Part shown: positions 33,791 to 46,146 of the stretch, piece after piece
Layout of the letters: every line of letters starts with the position of its first letter
How positions within the stretch are numbered: the first letter of the stretch is position 1
Origin: Brassica napus
Taxonomy: Eukaryota; Streptophyta; Magnoliopsida; Brassicales; Brassicaceae
Length of the DNA: 64,000 bases
Direction: 5' to 3'
Assembly: GCF_020379485.1 (NCBI RefSeq)
Contig: NC_063438.1
Coordinates: forward strand, 6,466,835 to 6,530,834
Made by a program: the position numbers and the translations under genes
Notes under the pieces: generated by a model
Database searches by the model: none
What the model saw: the letters and a program-made list of their open reading frames with translations, nothing else
Told to the model about the DNA's origin: nothing

Positions 33791-34076
33791 CCTCGGATAC
33801 TTGTCCAAGGCGTTAAGCGGCTGTGTATAGGAACAATACAAGTAGGGTGGGCACAGAGTGATTAGTACCATATTTTCAGTATTTGTGGTTTGCTTTGTAC
33901 TTTAAGAATGTCTTTAGTATTATAGGCTTCACTAAATGGCTCCGATACTTTTCCAAAGGTGGATGTGTATTGTTGTCTCGTTTAGATTTTGAGGAACAAT
34001 ATAAGTAGAGGTGAGCACGGAGCGAATAGTACTATCTTTTTCAGTATTCGTGATTTGCTTTGTACTCTACGTATAT
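33790..34076. repeat. Imperfect direct repeat, two units
   Basis: Two units at about 33790-33910 and 33938-34076 share the phrases GATACTT.TCCAA, GGAACAATA.AAGTAG, G.GCAC.GAG.GA.TAGTA and TTTTCAGTATT.GTG.TTTG with CTTTGTACT. They lie directly before a LINE remnant and may be part of an older element. Confidence 0.55.
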
Positions 34077-34104
34077 CTAATTTTCCGATTTGCTTTACTC
34101 CTCT

Positions 34105-34297
34105 TTCAAACGACGGTATATCACATCTGGAGAGAGAACGAAATGCCAGGAGACATTTAAAAAGGGTTCTAGCTGTGGAGCAGATGATCAAACTCACGGA
34201 TAAAGCGTTCAGGAACAGAGTCTCATCACTCAAATATGCGAGTGATCATAAGCTTGGGGGTCTTATGTGCAGATGGTTTGAGGTGAAGGGAGATTAG
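34105..34297 (+). pseudogene. LINE C-terminal remnant
   Basis: One frame reads ERNARRHLKRVLAVEQMIK, then LTDKAFRNRVSSLKY and a CRWFEVKGD end. This is the basic helix after the zf-RVT domain at the C-terminus of many plant LINE ORF2 proteins lacking RNase H. The T-rich DNA downstream fits a LINE 3' UTR. No RT sequence is left. Confidence 0.6.
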
Positions 34298-34299
34298 AA

Positions 34300-34830
34300 G
34301 AACTTGGCAGACATTTATTTTTTTTAAATAGGGCATAGGAATTTTTTAACATTCATTTACTTGTAAATGTTATTTTGAGTGATCAATCAATACGGATTTT
34401 CATCAGAAAAAAGAAAAATTCGGATATCCGGTTTTTCGGATATCCAAAAAATTTATGGATATTTACGAATATTCACGGATACTTCATTTACTTTGTTCAA
34501 TACAAGTAAATCTAGAAAATAATGCAATTTTTGTTTTTCAAAAATATATTTTACATAATATAAACTATAAAGTAAAAATTAATGAAACTATATTTTTTTA
34601 TAATAAAATTCAAATTAGTAAAACTTTCGTATAAAGCAAATGTTATAAAAAAAAATGATTTTCATGCAGAAGATCAGTTTTAGCCACTCACAAAATTAAA
34701 ATTCAAATTACAAAGCAGTACACATACATCAACTACTAAAACTTCCACAATAGATTCGTGTATTGTAATCTTATTTTATATGTCTCTAAGAAAACGTGCA
34801 AAGTTTGTAAGAGATCACCACATGGAGCGT
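34300..34830. other. 3' flank of the receptor kinase gene
   Basis: It contains a short imperfect palindrome of GGATATCCGG / CGGATATCC units at about 34421-34452 and AT-rich DNA. The part near 34831 should be the kinase gene's 3' UTR. Confidence 0.4.
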
Positions 34831-37800
34831 CTAGATTTTCCTCATATTGGTTCTGAGGAACCTCTCTCGGAGTGAGACTAATTCAGGTAAAGCTTGAGCC
34901 ATTGTCATCCGATCTGTGGGAGATTGTTCACAACACCGTATCCCCACATTAAAAACCATCTTCAAACACTCAGCAATAGCACTCATGTTCTTGTTATGAA
35001 TTTCACCGCTGAGAATCGATGTGTCAGCTATCTCAAGGACATGTTCTGCGGCCAATGCGGACTCGGTATAGCTACGGAGAGTAAAACCTTCCACAAAAAG
35101 TTCATCCGTTGGACGCTTTCCACTGAACATCTCCAGCAAAAGAACCCCAAAGCTGTACAAATCCCCTTCCCTCGATGGTTTGCCTCCCATTCCATATTCT
35201 TCACAATTATGAAAAGAAATGTTATGATAAAGAAAAACTATTAAAAAAAAATTACATGATTCAAATATTTACAAATACGTTTTACCTGGTGCTACATAGC
35301 CGATGGTTCCTCTAACAGCCGTGGAGCTAACTTGGTTGATAAATGACTCTTGGTCAATGATCCGAGCAAGACCAAAGTCACTTACATGGGCTGTTAGATC
35401 ATTGTCTAGGAGAACATTGCTTGGCTTCAGATCACAATGAGCTAAAGGTTCATGGCAATGGGAATGGATATAATCCAAAATAGAAGCCACATCTATGGCT
35501 ATGTTAAGTCGTTCAGATAGCTTCAGCGGTCTTGTATGATTTAAAGAGTCTTCTTCGACATCCACTTGGTGGTGGTGCAGCCACGTGTCTAGGTTTCCGT
35601 TGGGCATAAACTCGTACACTAGAGCTTTGAATTCATTTCCTTTGAAATCAATGCTTGAACAAGAAGTCACAAGTTTCACGAGGTTTCGATGCCTTATACC
35701 TTTCAAGGCTTCACATTCCGCCATAAAGCTCTTGGCTGCCCCCCGCGTCTGAAGATTTAGAACTTTAACCGCAACAGCTTTAGACTCCTCCGGACCAAGC
35801 AACCCTCTAAAAACAGAACCAAAGTTTCCTGAACCAATCAAGTTGCTGGAGGAGAACTCATTCGTCGCAGCTCGAAGTTCCTCATAGCTTACCCTTTCAT
35901 AGAAAGGGTCTAATATTGGAGGATTCGACGTCAAGTGGTTGGTGTTTTTCTTCTTCCTTTTCATAAGCAAACTTAGAGCCAACAACAGAAGAGAAGCTAC
36001 TACACCAACACCAACACCAACACCGATGAGAATTTTCTTCTTGTTTGATGAATGTCTTCTCGTCGTCCTTGATACTACGACGTTTCGAGGGCATGGCTTT
36101 AACTTGAGTTTAGGGATTCCTCCACAAAGATTTTTATTACCAGATACCGAAAACTTTTCGGGATGTTGAAACACTCCTTTTGTCGGAACAGCTCCCTGAA
36201 AGTTGTTACCAGAGAGATCTAAACTCTCCAAGGAGGAAAAGTTGGCGAGATATTCAGGTATGTTGCCTGAAAAATTGTTGTTTGATAAGTTAAAGAGTGT
36301 AAGTCCTCTCAAGTTTCTGATATCTGGAATAGCTCCATCAAATGCATTTCCTCCCAGGTAAAGGTTTTCCAGGTAGAGACAACTTCCTATTGTCTCTGGG
36401 ATGTTTCCTGACAATCTATTGTCTGCAACAGATAGCTGAACAACTTGTTTTAACCTTGCAACATCTTTAGGAAAAGGACCGGTCAGCTGATTTATATTCA
36501 CAAACAATTGAACAAGAGACTCCAACTGCATGATTTCTTGAGGTATAGTCCCGTTTAACCTGTTGTATCCAATCCAAAGGTATAACAGGGAACGACAGTT
36601 CCCAAGACTCGGAGGAATGCTTCCTTCAAAACTGTTTTGGAATAAATGGAGTTTCTCTAACCGAGTGATGTTTCCGAGATCACTAGGTATCTCTCCTGAC
36701 ATTCTATTTGAGCTCAGTGCCAAGAAAATCAATCCTGAAATTTTCCCAAGAGACGCCGGTATTCCTCCTGTCAACAAGTTTCTCTCCATGGCAAATGCTT
36801 GCAGGTTTATGAGATTCCCAATCTCATGAGGAATGCTGCCAGATATGAGATTTCCTCCCATGTATATTTTTGTTATATCTTTAGAAAGATTAGCTACATG
36901 AATTGGCAATTCCCCTCCAAGTCTATTGTAACCAACATCCAACATTTGCAGCTTAGTGCAGTTGACCAAAGACTTGAGAAATTCTAGATCTCCCCCTAGG
37001 CTGTTTCCTCCAAAAGAGTTTTGACTAAGCCCCAGATACTGAATATTTTGTAATGTTCCAAAACTAACTGGGATACTTCCTGTGAAATGGTTTTGTGAAA
37101 CCTCTAGCAGTTGAAGGGTCGAGATATTGGATATTGTTTTTGGAAGATCTCCTGAGAAAGAGTTCATCGGCATTTGCAACTCTCTAAGTGTTGCAAGCAT
37201 ATATCCAAAATCAGGCCTTAGACTACCCGAGAAATGGTTGGCACCAATGGACAAATACCTAACTGAAGACAAGTTGTAAATTTCTGGTGGGAAAACACCT
37301 GAGAGATTATTCATTGAAATTTGGAGATTTATCAACTGGCTCAGTCTACCTATTGTTTTTGGAACCTCTCCCTCCATATTATTATATGCAATGGAAAGTT
37401 GTTTGAGTGATGTTAGGTTTCCTAAAGACGTCGAAAACCTCCCTGAAAGATTGTTTTTACTAAGAAACAAACTTTCAAGGCTAGACAACGATCCTAGCTC
37501 TGAAGGTAAACCGTTTTCAAGATTGTTTGATGTTAAAACAAGTTCCACCAATCTAGAGCAGTTAGACAGGCTTGTTGGAATCACTCCTTTGAGATTGTTA
37601 TAGCTCATATTCAACTCTTGAAGCCTAGACAACATTCCCACCTCTTTTGGGATGGTACCACTAAAAGAGTTCTCTCCAAGATTAAGAGTTCTGAGGAAAG
37701 AAAGATTACCGATAGCAGGCGAGATGATCCCACCAAGTTCTAACCCTCCCAGGTCTAAGCCTGTAACTCTTTTATGTTTGCGGCCACATGTAACACCTTT

Positions 37801-38001
37801 CCATTGGCAGAACGGAGTTGAGTCATTCCACGAGACCAAGGCTAGTCTATTGTTCGCAGAAACTTGAGACTTGAACACTAGTAAAGCTTTTCTATCAGCG
37901 TTACCATCAGCCTTAGACGCTTCATAGAAAGAACTCGCATCTAAAATTTGGAATAAGATGAGAGTGTTTAACGCAAGTAAAAGAAACAGCTTCATGATCA
38001 T
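34831..38001 (-). CDS. EFR-like LRR-XII receptor kinase
   Basis: A plasma-membrane pattern-recognition-type receptor kinase. Two exons, 38001-35286 and 35198-34831, joined within the APE codon by a GT-AG intron, give 1027 residues, close to Arabidopsis EFR (1031). A signal peptide (about 1-24) is followed by the LRR cap (SWNDSTPFCQWKGVTC) and about 21 leucine-rich repeats. The transmembrane segment ILIGVGVGVGVVASLLLLAL is near residue 656 and a basic stop-transfer KRKKKN follows. The kinase has GSGNFGSVF (about 720), AVKV, HCDLKPSN (about 856; Cys-Asp, so non-RD, typical of immune receptors), DFGLA and GTIGYVAPE. The upstream region is duplicated. EFR, At3g47570 and relatives are not at this place in Arabidopsis, so it is an inserted gene here. 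The ligand is unknown. Confidence 0.93.
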
Positions 38002-38020
38002 TCAAGCTTCAAAAGATAAA

Positions 38021-38270
38021 GTGTTGCCTTCTCGTTCTCCAAAAGAGGGGTTTTATATATAAAACTATAGTATAAAAATTCCACAAGCAGCAGGTACCCA
38101 CATTTTTAATATATGATGTTGATCGAAACATCTTTTTCCACGTTAATTTAATGAGATACCCAGTAACTATTGTCAAGTGGTTTAGTCGTTATGTGCCCTA
38201 CAAGAAGATATAAGTATCTTATGAGATGCATTTACCTTCCCAGTAAAGGAATATAGAATGCATGAGCAAA
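38021..38270 (-). promoter_or_regulatory. Kinase-gene promoter, proximal copy
   Basis: The 250 bp directly upstream of the kinase ATG contains TATATAAAAC on the gene strand (about 38052-38061) and a GAACGAGAAGG motif near the ATG. It is repeated almost completely at 38366-38630. Confidence 0.6.
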
Positions 38271-38365
38271 ACTTTTTTTCCACGTTATATCATGTTGAAA
38301 GCATTTATTTTGATTTGATGTGTACTGGTCAATTAGCCTTACAAACAGCTAAATACTGATTTGAA

Positions 38366-38630
38366 GTGTTCCCTTCTCGTTCTCCGAAAGAGGGGTTTTA
38401 AATATAAAACTATAGTCTAAAAATTCCACAAGCAGCAGGCACCCACATGACTTTCCAGCAATAAAGAGTTTGGATTTATTATATGATGTTGATCACAACA
38501 GTTTTTTACACTGATAGTTGATGATACCCAATAATTATTGTCAAGTGGTTAAGTCGTCTTCTGCCCTACAAGAAGACTATCTTCTGAGATGCATTATACG
38601 TTCCAAGCAAGGGAATGGAACGCATGAATA
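38366..38630 (-). repeat. Tandem duplicate of the kinase promoter
   Basis: It matches 38021-38270 in order: CCTTCTCGTTCTCC, AGAGGGGTTTTA, AAAATTCCACAAGCAGCAGG, ATATGATGTTGATC, ATTGTCAAGTGGTT, GCCCTACAAGAAGA and CTGAGATGCATT. The offset is 345 bp. The TATA in this copy is changed (TTTATATTTAAAAC). No kinase coding sequence precedes it, so only the upstream region was duplicated or retained. Confidence 0.85.
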
Positions 38631-38639
38631 TTAGGTGCT

Positions 38640-40318
38640 GTGCATCCCACCCTGCTTTCTTTGTACCTAACATTTCTAGCAATCCTATATCCTGTGCGAA
38701 TTTAATTTTGATAAAAATGTTAGTTGGTATTAAATACTATTTTTTAATTTAAGTTTACATATTTATGTTATTAAAATATTTATATACGCGTCTTTAGTTT
38801 TATTCAGTTTTTATATCCGATCCAGAGCCTCATCGAACTGGTAAACCCTGGTAAACCCTGCACGAGAAAAAGAAGGTGAACTGGTCAAATATGAATGTAT
38901 GGTAGTTTTTTTTGAAAAAGCATAATACAATCCAGTATTCAACAATATACAATTTTTGGACCAGATATTTACTAAACCATTGATAGTATAAGAGAGTACT
39001 GATGTTGTATAAAGAAGGGAGTAAGTTATTAAGAAATCAATAGAATAAAGAAGGGAGTCTTAATGATTTTGGGTGGGTTAACTTTATATTATAGAGGTGC
39101 ATTTAGTTTCAAAGCTTATAAGAAATTGAGTCCAATACAATGTTTCTGAAATCTATATTATGATTCGCACTTACAGAATGCAATTTTTTTAACAAAATCT
39201 AATTTATAATATCAATGGATTTTAACATTTTTGATAAGTAATGTTTTAACATTTTATTTTAATGTATTTAAAACTACATAATTATATTATTTTATTGTAT
39301 TTATATTAAATAGAAAATTATAAGAAATATTACAAAATTTTGTTTTAATTATCTCAACCTGTTTTAATAAAATATATGTAATTTATTTGATAAATTTTTA
39401 ATTATAAAACTTATTTGACGTTAATTTATTGACTCTAACATTTTATTTGCTTAAAACTATTTGATGTCAACTTAAACCAAGCATCAATCTCATATATAAT
39501 TATATGTTTTTAAGAATAAAAAATAACAAAAAGAATGTAATATTTATTAAGTTTTAAGGAATGAAAATTTTTATTTATGAAAATACAAAAAAAATCAATT
39601 AATTTAACTAATTTCATGTTGAATGATTTATTTGTAGTATTTAAACCCGGGAAAATAGTTATAGTTTTTTTCAAATTTTTATAAATTATTTGAGTGGTTT
39701 TAAATCAAATAATTTAGAAGCAGATAAATAATTTTTTTTAAAAAAAGTAGGACCTAATATTTTATCTTGTTTGGATATAAAATTAGTTATTGTGTTGTTT
39801 GGAAACACATTTAGTGGTATTATGTTATTTTCCATAATTATAAGAGTGAATTTAACTATATAAAAAAATGGTGTATTTATTTTAAATACTTACAAAAAAG
39901 GGTTGGGTCGATGAGAATAATTTTTTTTCTAATAAGACAATTAGATTTTGATTCGTTTTTTCAAAGTGCAGAATATTTACGTTAAGAAAATCTATAAAAT
40001 AATATAATTATATATATATACATATATTCAAATATATTAAAATAAAAAATATTTTAATTCTTAATTTTGTAAATTAGATTTGTTAAGAAAATTTAAAAGC
40101 ATTTATTTTGATTTGATGTATACTGGCCAGTTAATCAGATTATGTAGATAAGTTTGTATAATTACTATTTTATTTTATGTTTCGTAAATAGAATATATTA
40201 CAACAATACGTTATTTTAACATTACATATTAGAGAAATAAAGAAGAGAGAGAAGAAAATAGAGGGAGAGAGAAAAGAAGAAATGGAATAAATAGAGGGTA
40301 TATAATTATAATCCTATT
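38640..40318. other. AT-rich spacer
   Basis: No gene seen. At about 39952, read on the minus strand, TCAAAATCTAAT follows a weak hairpin and may be a decayed Helitron 3' end (CTAA). An A/G-rich run lies at 40225-40300. Confidence 0.4.
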
Positions 40319-40635
40319 CAGGCCGGATCTGTGGGCATACAAAAGAAACATTGGTATGGGGTCCCCAAATTTGTGGGGCCCACAATTGAAAAAAAACAAA
40401 TATATAAAATTATTATTTTGCATATTTTATATATTATATTTAAAGGTTTTATGTAAGAAAAACAAATAAATCAGGTAAGTTAATGTAAAAAGGTACTATA
40501 ATATGTTATTTTCAAAAAATTATGTAAATATCATAGTAAATAATTTATTTTATAAATTTTTAATTTTATGATATGATATTTAAAATATTTTTTTTATTTT
40601 TGTATACGGCCTCGGAAATCTCAGGACCGGCTCTG
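40319..40635. mobile_element. Short hAT-like MITE
   Basis: A 317-bp element whose inverted ends are CAGGCCGGATCTG and, on the minus strand, CAGAGCCGGTCCTG. It is flanked by ATCCTATT / ATTCTATT (7 of 8 identical; 40311-40318 and 40636-40643). CAG...GCCGG termini with 8-bp duplications are typical of hAT elements. It is non-coding. Confidence 0.75.
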
Positions 40636-40758
40636 ATTCTATTATATGTTTCGTAAATAGAATAGAATAACAAAAAATCTTAATATAGCTGTACATATTC
40701 ACTTTTATAATTATATGTTAGTTTTACAACATTGGTAACATGTCATATACAAAAAAAA

Positions 40759-42243
40759 CTAGGTGATTTTTCTATGCTGATGCACGAACATAAATATTTA
40801 TAAAATAAATATACTATAATAATTGATTGATATTTACTTTTAGTTTTAAATTAATTTATAATTTTTTTTGTGCACCAATTAATTTATAATTTGTATGTAT
40901 AATTTATATAATAATATTAGATTAATTTAATTATACATATGATTTTAGATATTTTATATCTAATCGATTTTATTGTTTTTACAGTCGATTCAGTTACCAT
41001 TTGGACATATTGGATTCCATCTATTTCTTTGAATGCAACAATAATATTTTTTATTCCAGATATATTAATTTTTTGATTAATTTTCTTATTTATATTAGGT
41101 TGCTTGTTGTCTTAGATACGTAAGTATATTTTAGTAAAATTATGTATAACTTAATAAATATTTATTGTGCTTAGAATGAAACATAAAAAATAAACCAAAG
41201 TGTCTTTTCCAAATTACATAAATTAATATAATTATAATATTATAAAGTCTTATCCATATATATAAATTTTACAAAAGAAATAAATTGTAATATTGCGTTA
41301 ATATTTTATTTTTCATTTATTAATATGTCTTAAATCATTCTATAATTTAAATTTATAAAATAAATATTTTTTATTATATAATTATATATTCTTATAATAA
41401 AAATAATTTATATATTCTTATTGTAGTTAAATATATGATTTTCGATATAAGTTGGATTAGTTGAGTCACTCATGTTGTAGTTATTTGATCAATAGATGTT
41501 TATTGTTGAAATTTCTTTTTAGTTTTTTTTAATATCTCTTAAAATATGCAGTAAAATGTGATTGTTTTTGAAAAATTATATTATATATACAATATAATTT
41601 ATATTTTTTTGCTGTAATTGTAAGATATTATAATCAACTAAATATATGAAAAAATAAAAGAAAACATTTCAAAATACTAATTATAAATTATGTTTTGTCA
41701 ATTAAACATATATTTGTTTATGTTACTTAATTATTTTATGTAATCATCTAAGAAAATAGATGGATATATAAAAACAAATTCTATTACTTTGAAAATATAT
41801 ATATTTGTACTGTGTAAAATTATGTTTTTAAAGAAAAATATTTATTTTTTTCTAATATCAAGATCATATGTGTGAATCTTTTTTATGAAATATATACAAA
41901 TATGTTTTCATCTAAGAAGATATAGATGTAAGGAAAGTTTTCTATTACCTTAAAAGTATATTTTATGTTATTTAAAAATATATATTTTAAATGAAATATT
42001 ACTATTTTTGATTTTTTTATGAAATCATATTATATATACATATATTTTCGTTTTCAATTTTTTGTACTTTATAAATATTTTCTTTTTATTTTATATTGTT
42101 ATTTGGAAAATTTTAAAAAGGAAATAATAGTATTTAAATATATATATTTTAATTCATTAAGGGTATCATAGTAATCAACCAAAGTAAGAGTTAACGTTAA
42201 TGTGACACCTAGGAAAGTGAATTCTCAAATAATATTATAGAGA
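40759..42243 (-). mobile_element. Non-autonomous Helitron, 1.5 kb
   Basis: On the minus strand it begins TCTCTATAATATTATTTGAG at 42243 and ends ...AAAAATCACCTAG at 40759. The host bases are A at 40758 and T at 42244. The head continuing into GAATTCACTTTCCTAGG resembles a second common crucifer Helitron type. The 3' hairpin is weak (ATG...CAT). The body is AT-rich without a protein frame. Confidence 0.75.
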
Positions 42244-43233
42244 TATATGTTTTTGTAGTAAATAAGAAATTTAAATAGTAAATTTTAAACTTATAAAATC
42301 AATTAAAATGAGAGTTGAAAATGAAAAATAGTAAAATATTAATTATTATGGGTATAAACTTTGTTTTGGTGTGTGTTATGTATGCGTGATCAAATTTTCC
42401 TATTATTTATGAAACTTGCTCTTTTTTCTTTTATCATATAGATTCGTTAAAAAGATTAGTAAAAATTAGTTTTATGATTCTAGAAAATAAAAAAAATATG
42501 TGCCAATAGAATATATGAAAAAATCTCTAAGTTTTAAAAGAAGAAAACTATCTTAAAATTATATTAAAATACTTTTTATTCAAATAGTATGTAAGAGAAA
42601 AATTAAAGAGTAGCACTAGTTATAAAAGATAAAAAAAAATTATATTTGAGTTTTAAGTTTTGATGACTAAAATTTAGAGTTTAGTATTTAAGAAATGAAA
42701 TTAGTGTAAATGTTTAGAGTTTAAAATAGTTGTTATTTTAATCTTTGGTTAATGTTATTTTAGGAATTTGACTTTCAAAGAACTCTAATATATTTTCCCT
42801 TTATTGAACATCATTCACCTACCGATCTTGAATGAAAAAGGCAAAATTTGAGCACAACCGCAACATTTGCACTGCCCACCTACCCCATCCACCCGACCGG
42901 GGATGGCAACTATACCAAACCAATGAACCCATCGGTTTAACAGGGGTACATGTGTTTCCAAATATCAGTCAATTGGATACCAAAACAGCAGAGTAGGAGA
43001 TATTAGTACGTAGTAACTGAGAACAAATTCATAACCCAATTTAACCAAACCGGTTTTCAAACCTACATAGTACATACACTCACAAACCGGTTCCCCTAAT
43101 GAATAAAACGAACCAAACCAAACCGGATTTCTGAAACCGCGGTCCTATCTCAACAACTCTCACTCAGTTTATAAAGTTTTCACCTTTAAATCTGAGTGTC
43201 AGGTTTTGGTGGGGGATTATTGTAGCAAAGACA
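42244..43233. other. Spacer and cytochrome b5 promoter
   Basis: The left part is AT-rich. From about 42850 the composition becomes gene-like, with several AACCAAACCGG-type phrases, and TTATAAAG near 43171 is a candidate TATA box about 60 bp before the ATG of the b5 gene. Confidence 0.45.
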
Positions 43234-44615
43234 ATGGGGGACAAAGCAAAGATCTTTACTCTTTCACAAGTCTCAGAGCACAATCAAGCTCATGACTGCT
43301 GGATCGTCATCAATGGAAAGGTTTTTTATTTTTCTTTCTCCTTATTCTCAGCTCTGGAACTTAGAGATCTCATGCATGTGATTAAGCTTATAAAGTGTGA
43401 GACTTTCCAAGTCTGAGTGATATTTTTCTGGCTTGATTGGATCAAATCTTTAGATGGGTATAGTGGAATCATTTGCACATATGTTTAAGGATTCAGTTCT
43501 TAGTTGTGATCTGTTTTATCTGGTTTTGAATTGAAGATGGAGAAATGTGGAAGTAGCTCTTCTTAGCTTAGACCGCTCTCTGTTGAGATTGAATAGCTGA
43601 CAAGTGACACGTGTTCGACTAGTAGTTGGTCCATCGATTTGCTTTTGTAATTAAGATGCGTTAATGACACTTTTATCCTGTTTACTTCATTGATTGGTTG
43701 GTGAAATGCTTACATCTGCTTCAGCCACACCACAAAAAAAAAGTTAAAAACTTTTAAATGTTTTGGTGTGTTGTTTGTTCCATCAAGTAGTTTCTGTCTT
43801 TTCATTTTTGCCACTTTGGTCGGGTTTGGTTTACTTGGCGCAAGAAGCTTGCTATGTACATGATTCATGAACAACTCCTTTTATCAAGTCCAGATATATA
43901 ACCTCAAATCTAATCCTCTGAACATGGATGCTTGGAGTGTTTTGTTTCAAATCGAAATCCTTTGCTCATTGTAGACACATTACTAAAACACCTTTGATCT
44001 TGTGTTAGTCAAAAGGGAACAAGAACCCTTTTTGTTTACTCTCTTTAGCTCCATTGTTTCTTGCATTGGAGTATGATGATGCAAGTTTTCTCGTGTTTTA
44101 CAGCTTCTTGAGTTAAATGAAAAGTTCAGCAATTTGATAACTGGGTTTTGGTTGGCTTCACTTCATTTTTTCACATATCCTAATTCAAAACATTTGTAAA
44201 AACGCAGGTGTATGATGTGACCAAGTTCCTTGAAGACCATCCTGGTGGGGATGAAGTTCTCTTGTCTTCAACAGGTCTGTATCAAAATAGCCATCTCCAT
44301 TCTCCTAGCTTTGATGATTGATTACATAGCATGATGATCTTTGTTATTCTTTCTACATTAAAAGGTAAGGATGCAACGGATGATTTTGAGGATGTGGGTC
44401 ATAGCGAGAGCGCGAGAGAGATGATGGAACAGTACTGCGTAGGAGAGATTGATCCAACAACAATACCAAAGAAAACCAAATACACTCCTCCTAAACAGCC
44501 TCACTACAATCAAGACAAGACCTCTGAGTTCATTATCAAGATCCTCCAGTTCCTCGTACCTCTTGCCATTCTCGGTTTGGCTGTTGGGATTCGTATTTAC
44601 ACAAAGTCAGCGTAG
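43234..44615 (+). CDS. CB5-B: Cytochrome b5, ER-anchored
   Basis: A haem electron carrier of the ER membrane that supplies electrons to fatty-acid desaturases, hydroxylases and some P450s. Three exons (43234-43320, 44208-44274, 44365-44615) with GT-AG introns give 134 residues, the usual length. The haem pocket is complete: axial His in FLEDHPGGDEVLL and the second axial His in DVGHSESAREMM. The C-terminal anchor is FIIKILQFLVPLAILGLAVGIRIYTKSA-like (last 28 residues, within which a hydrophobic helix is flanked by charged residues), giving tail-anchored topology. The first intron, about 890 bp, is the largest. The Arabidopsis collinear gene is At2g32720. It starts at the first ATG after a short leader. 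Confidence 0.95.
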
Positions 44616-46146
44616 TCTTCTTCTTTTTTTCTCTCTGAGCATTACTCTCCACGTATCTTATTATTATATACGGAGAGAGATAGAGGTTTAAGTCTTTACA
44701 GAAGACAAATCTCGAAGTCTCTCCCTTTGTTCCCATATTTTCTTTATCTGAATGTGTTTTGCAGTGTTTCTTTAATGTTGTGATGAACTTGCATATGAAC
44801 AGCAGTAATGCAAATGATATTGTTCTATAGTTCAGGTTGTGAAACCAAAGTTTATGACTTTTGAGTGATGTGTTCGGAGGTGTGATTCAGTATTGGTTCA
44901 AATCATAACCACTTTCTTATCTTGCAATGTCGTAAGATGAATCTTTAGAGCGGAGAAGCTAAACATGAAAATCTCTAAACAAGATCAAGATCTCACTAAG
45001 AACTTAAACGATGCTTGAGAACATTTAATCTCCACAAAGAAAGAGACGTTTCTTTGATTGTAGTATGGAGCTTTCTGGCAGTTAATAGAGTGTGTGGCAG
45101 GTAGTGACTTGGGCTCACTAAACCATTATCCAACACGCAAAGAATACAAATCTTCTTCCGCCTGTGGGTCCTTCTTTTGTACTTCTCCTCCGCTTTGGCC
45201 GCAAGTCACAACCACACAGACACAAAGTTCGATACTTGTTAACTCATAGTGCAAAACATCACATTTAAAGCACACTTGGCTAGGATTCTGTGCAAGTTTG
45301 GCAACTGTTTCAAGAACGTCATGTCGAGACTCAAATCAATACAATCACAAAAAAAAAAAAAAACTTGTGTTAAAGCAAAGAAGCGAGGAAGTATCAATGA
45401 TGGATCAAAAGTTGATCACAGTGATGCTGATGATGTGCTAGTGGGGACAAGTTTTGTATATTAAGACAAAATGGTGGGCACAAATCACTAAGTGGAAAGT
45501 ACAATGGACACACAACACACAGAAGAGTGATAGATAGAAAGATAAAGAGAATCTTTTCAAACACTTTTGATTTTAGTGAGAAAGACAGAGACAAAAACAA
45601 AAGACCACTATGAGAATCCATATCAATAACTAACAGCTTCTGTCTCTCTATTATCAGTAATAAATTTGCATTTATATATAGATGTTATTTACCTGTCATT
45701 GTGATGGTACATGTCTGAAGAGCCAACACATGGACCATAATGATGATGATAAGAACAAGAACTTGAGATGAAGTAAAACAAGAAGAAGACAATCTTTATT
45801 GAGTTGAGATCAGTACATGTTTACACACAAAAGGATAGATTTTAAAATGGTTACATGACAGAGTTGCAAGAGAATGCAAGACTCCTAAACGCTACTACTA
45901 CTACTAAGGTGATCTGTTTTAGGCTTAAAAAGGGTTGGTATCAGTTATGTGTTACACAAACCCCTTTACAGCCCACTTATGTTACAGACACCAATTTGAA
46001 AACGCTACATGGAGTTTTTTTTATCCTAACTTCTTTACATGTTGGAAAAAGTTAAGAAACGGATGATGGAAATAAGATCAAACCTATGGTGATTAGCATG
46101 AAAATGTAACTAAATTATGTATAAACTATTAACCCCCCTCCCTCTA
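44616..46146. other. Region between convergent b5 and KRP4 genes
   Basis: It holds the 3' UTR of cytochrome b5 (from 44616) and that of KRP4 (to 46146). A frame at 45318-45464 is short, lacks family motifs and is not called. An A run interrupts it at 45349-45363. Confidence 0.45.

Noticed and set aside
35897..36169. Frames overlapping the receptor-kinase gene on both strands
   Set aside because: They are shadows of the kinase exon, which has full domain support.
39935..39970. Further Helitron 3' end
   Set aside because: TCAAAATCTAAT fits a decayed terminus but the hairpin is very weak and no head pairs with it; kept only as a remark.
45318..45464. Short frame with MSRLKSIQSQ and a Lys-rich run after b5
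   Set aside because: It starts properly only at an internal ATG (about 48 codons), contains a poly-A derived Lys run, and lies where two 3' UTRs meet. No relative recognised.
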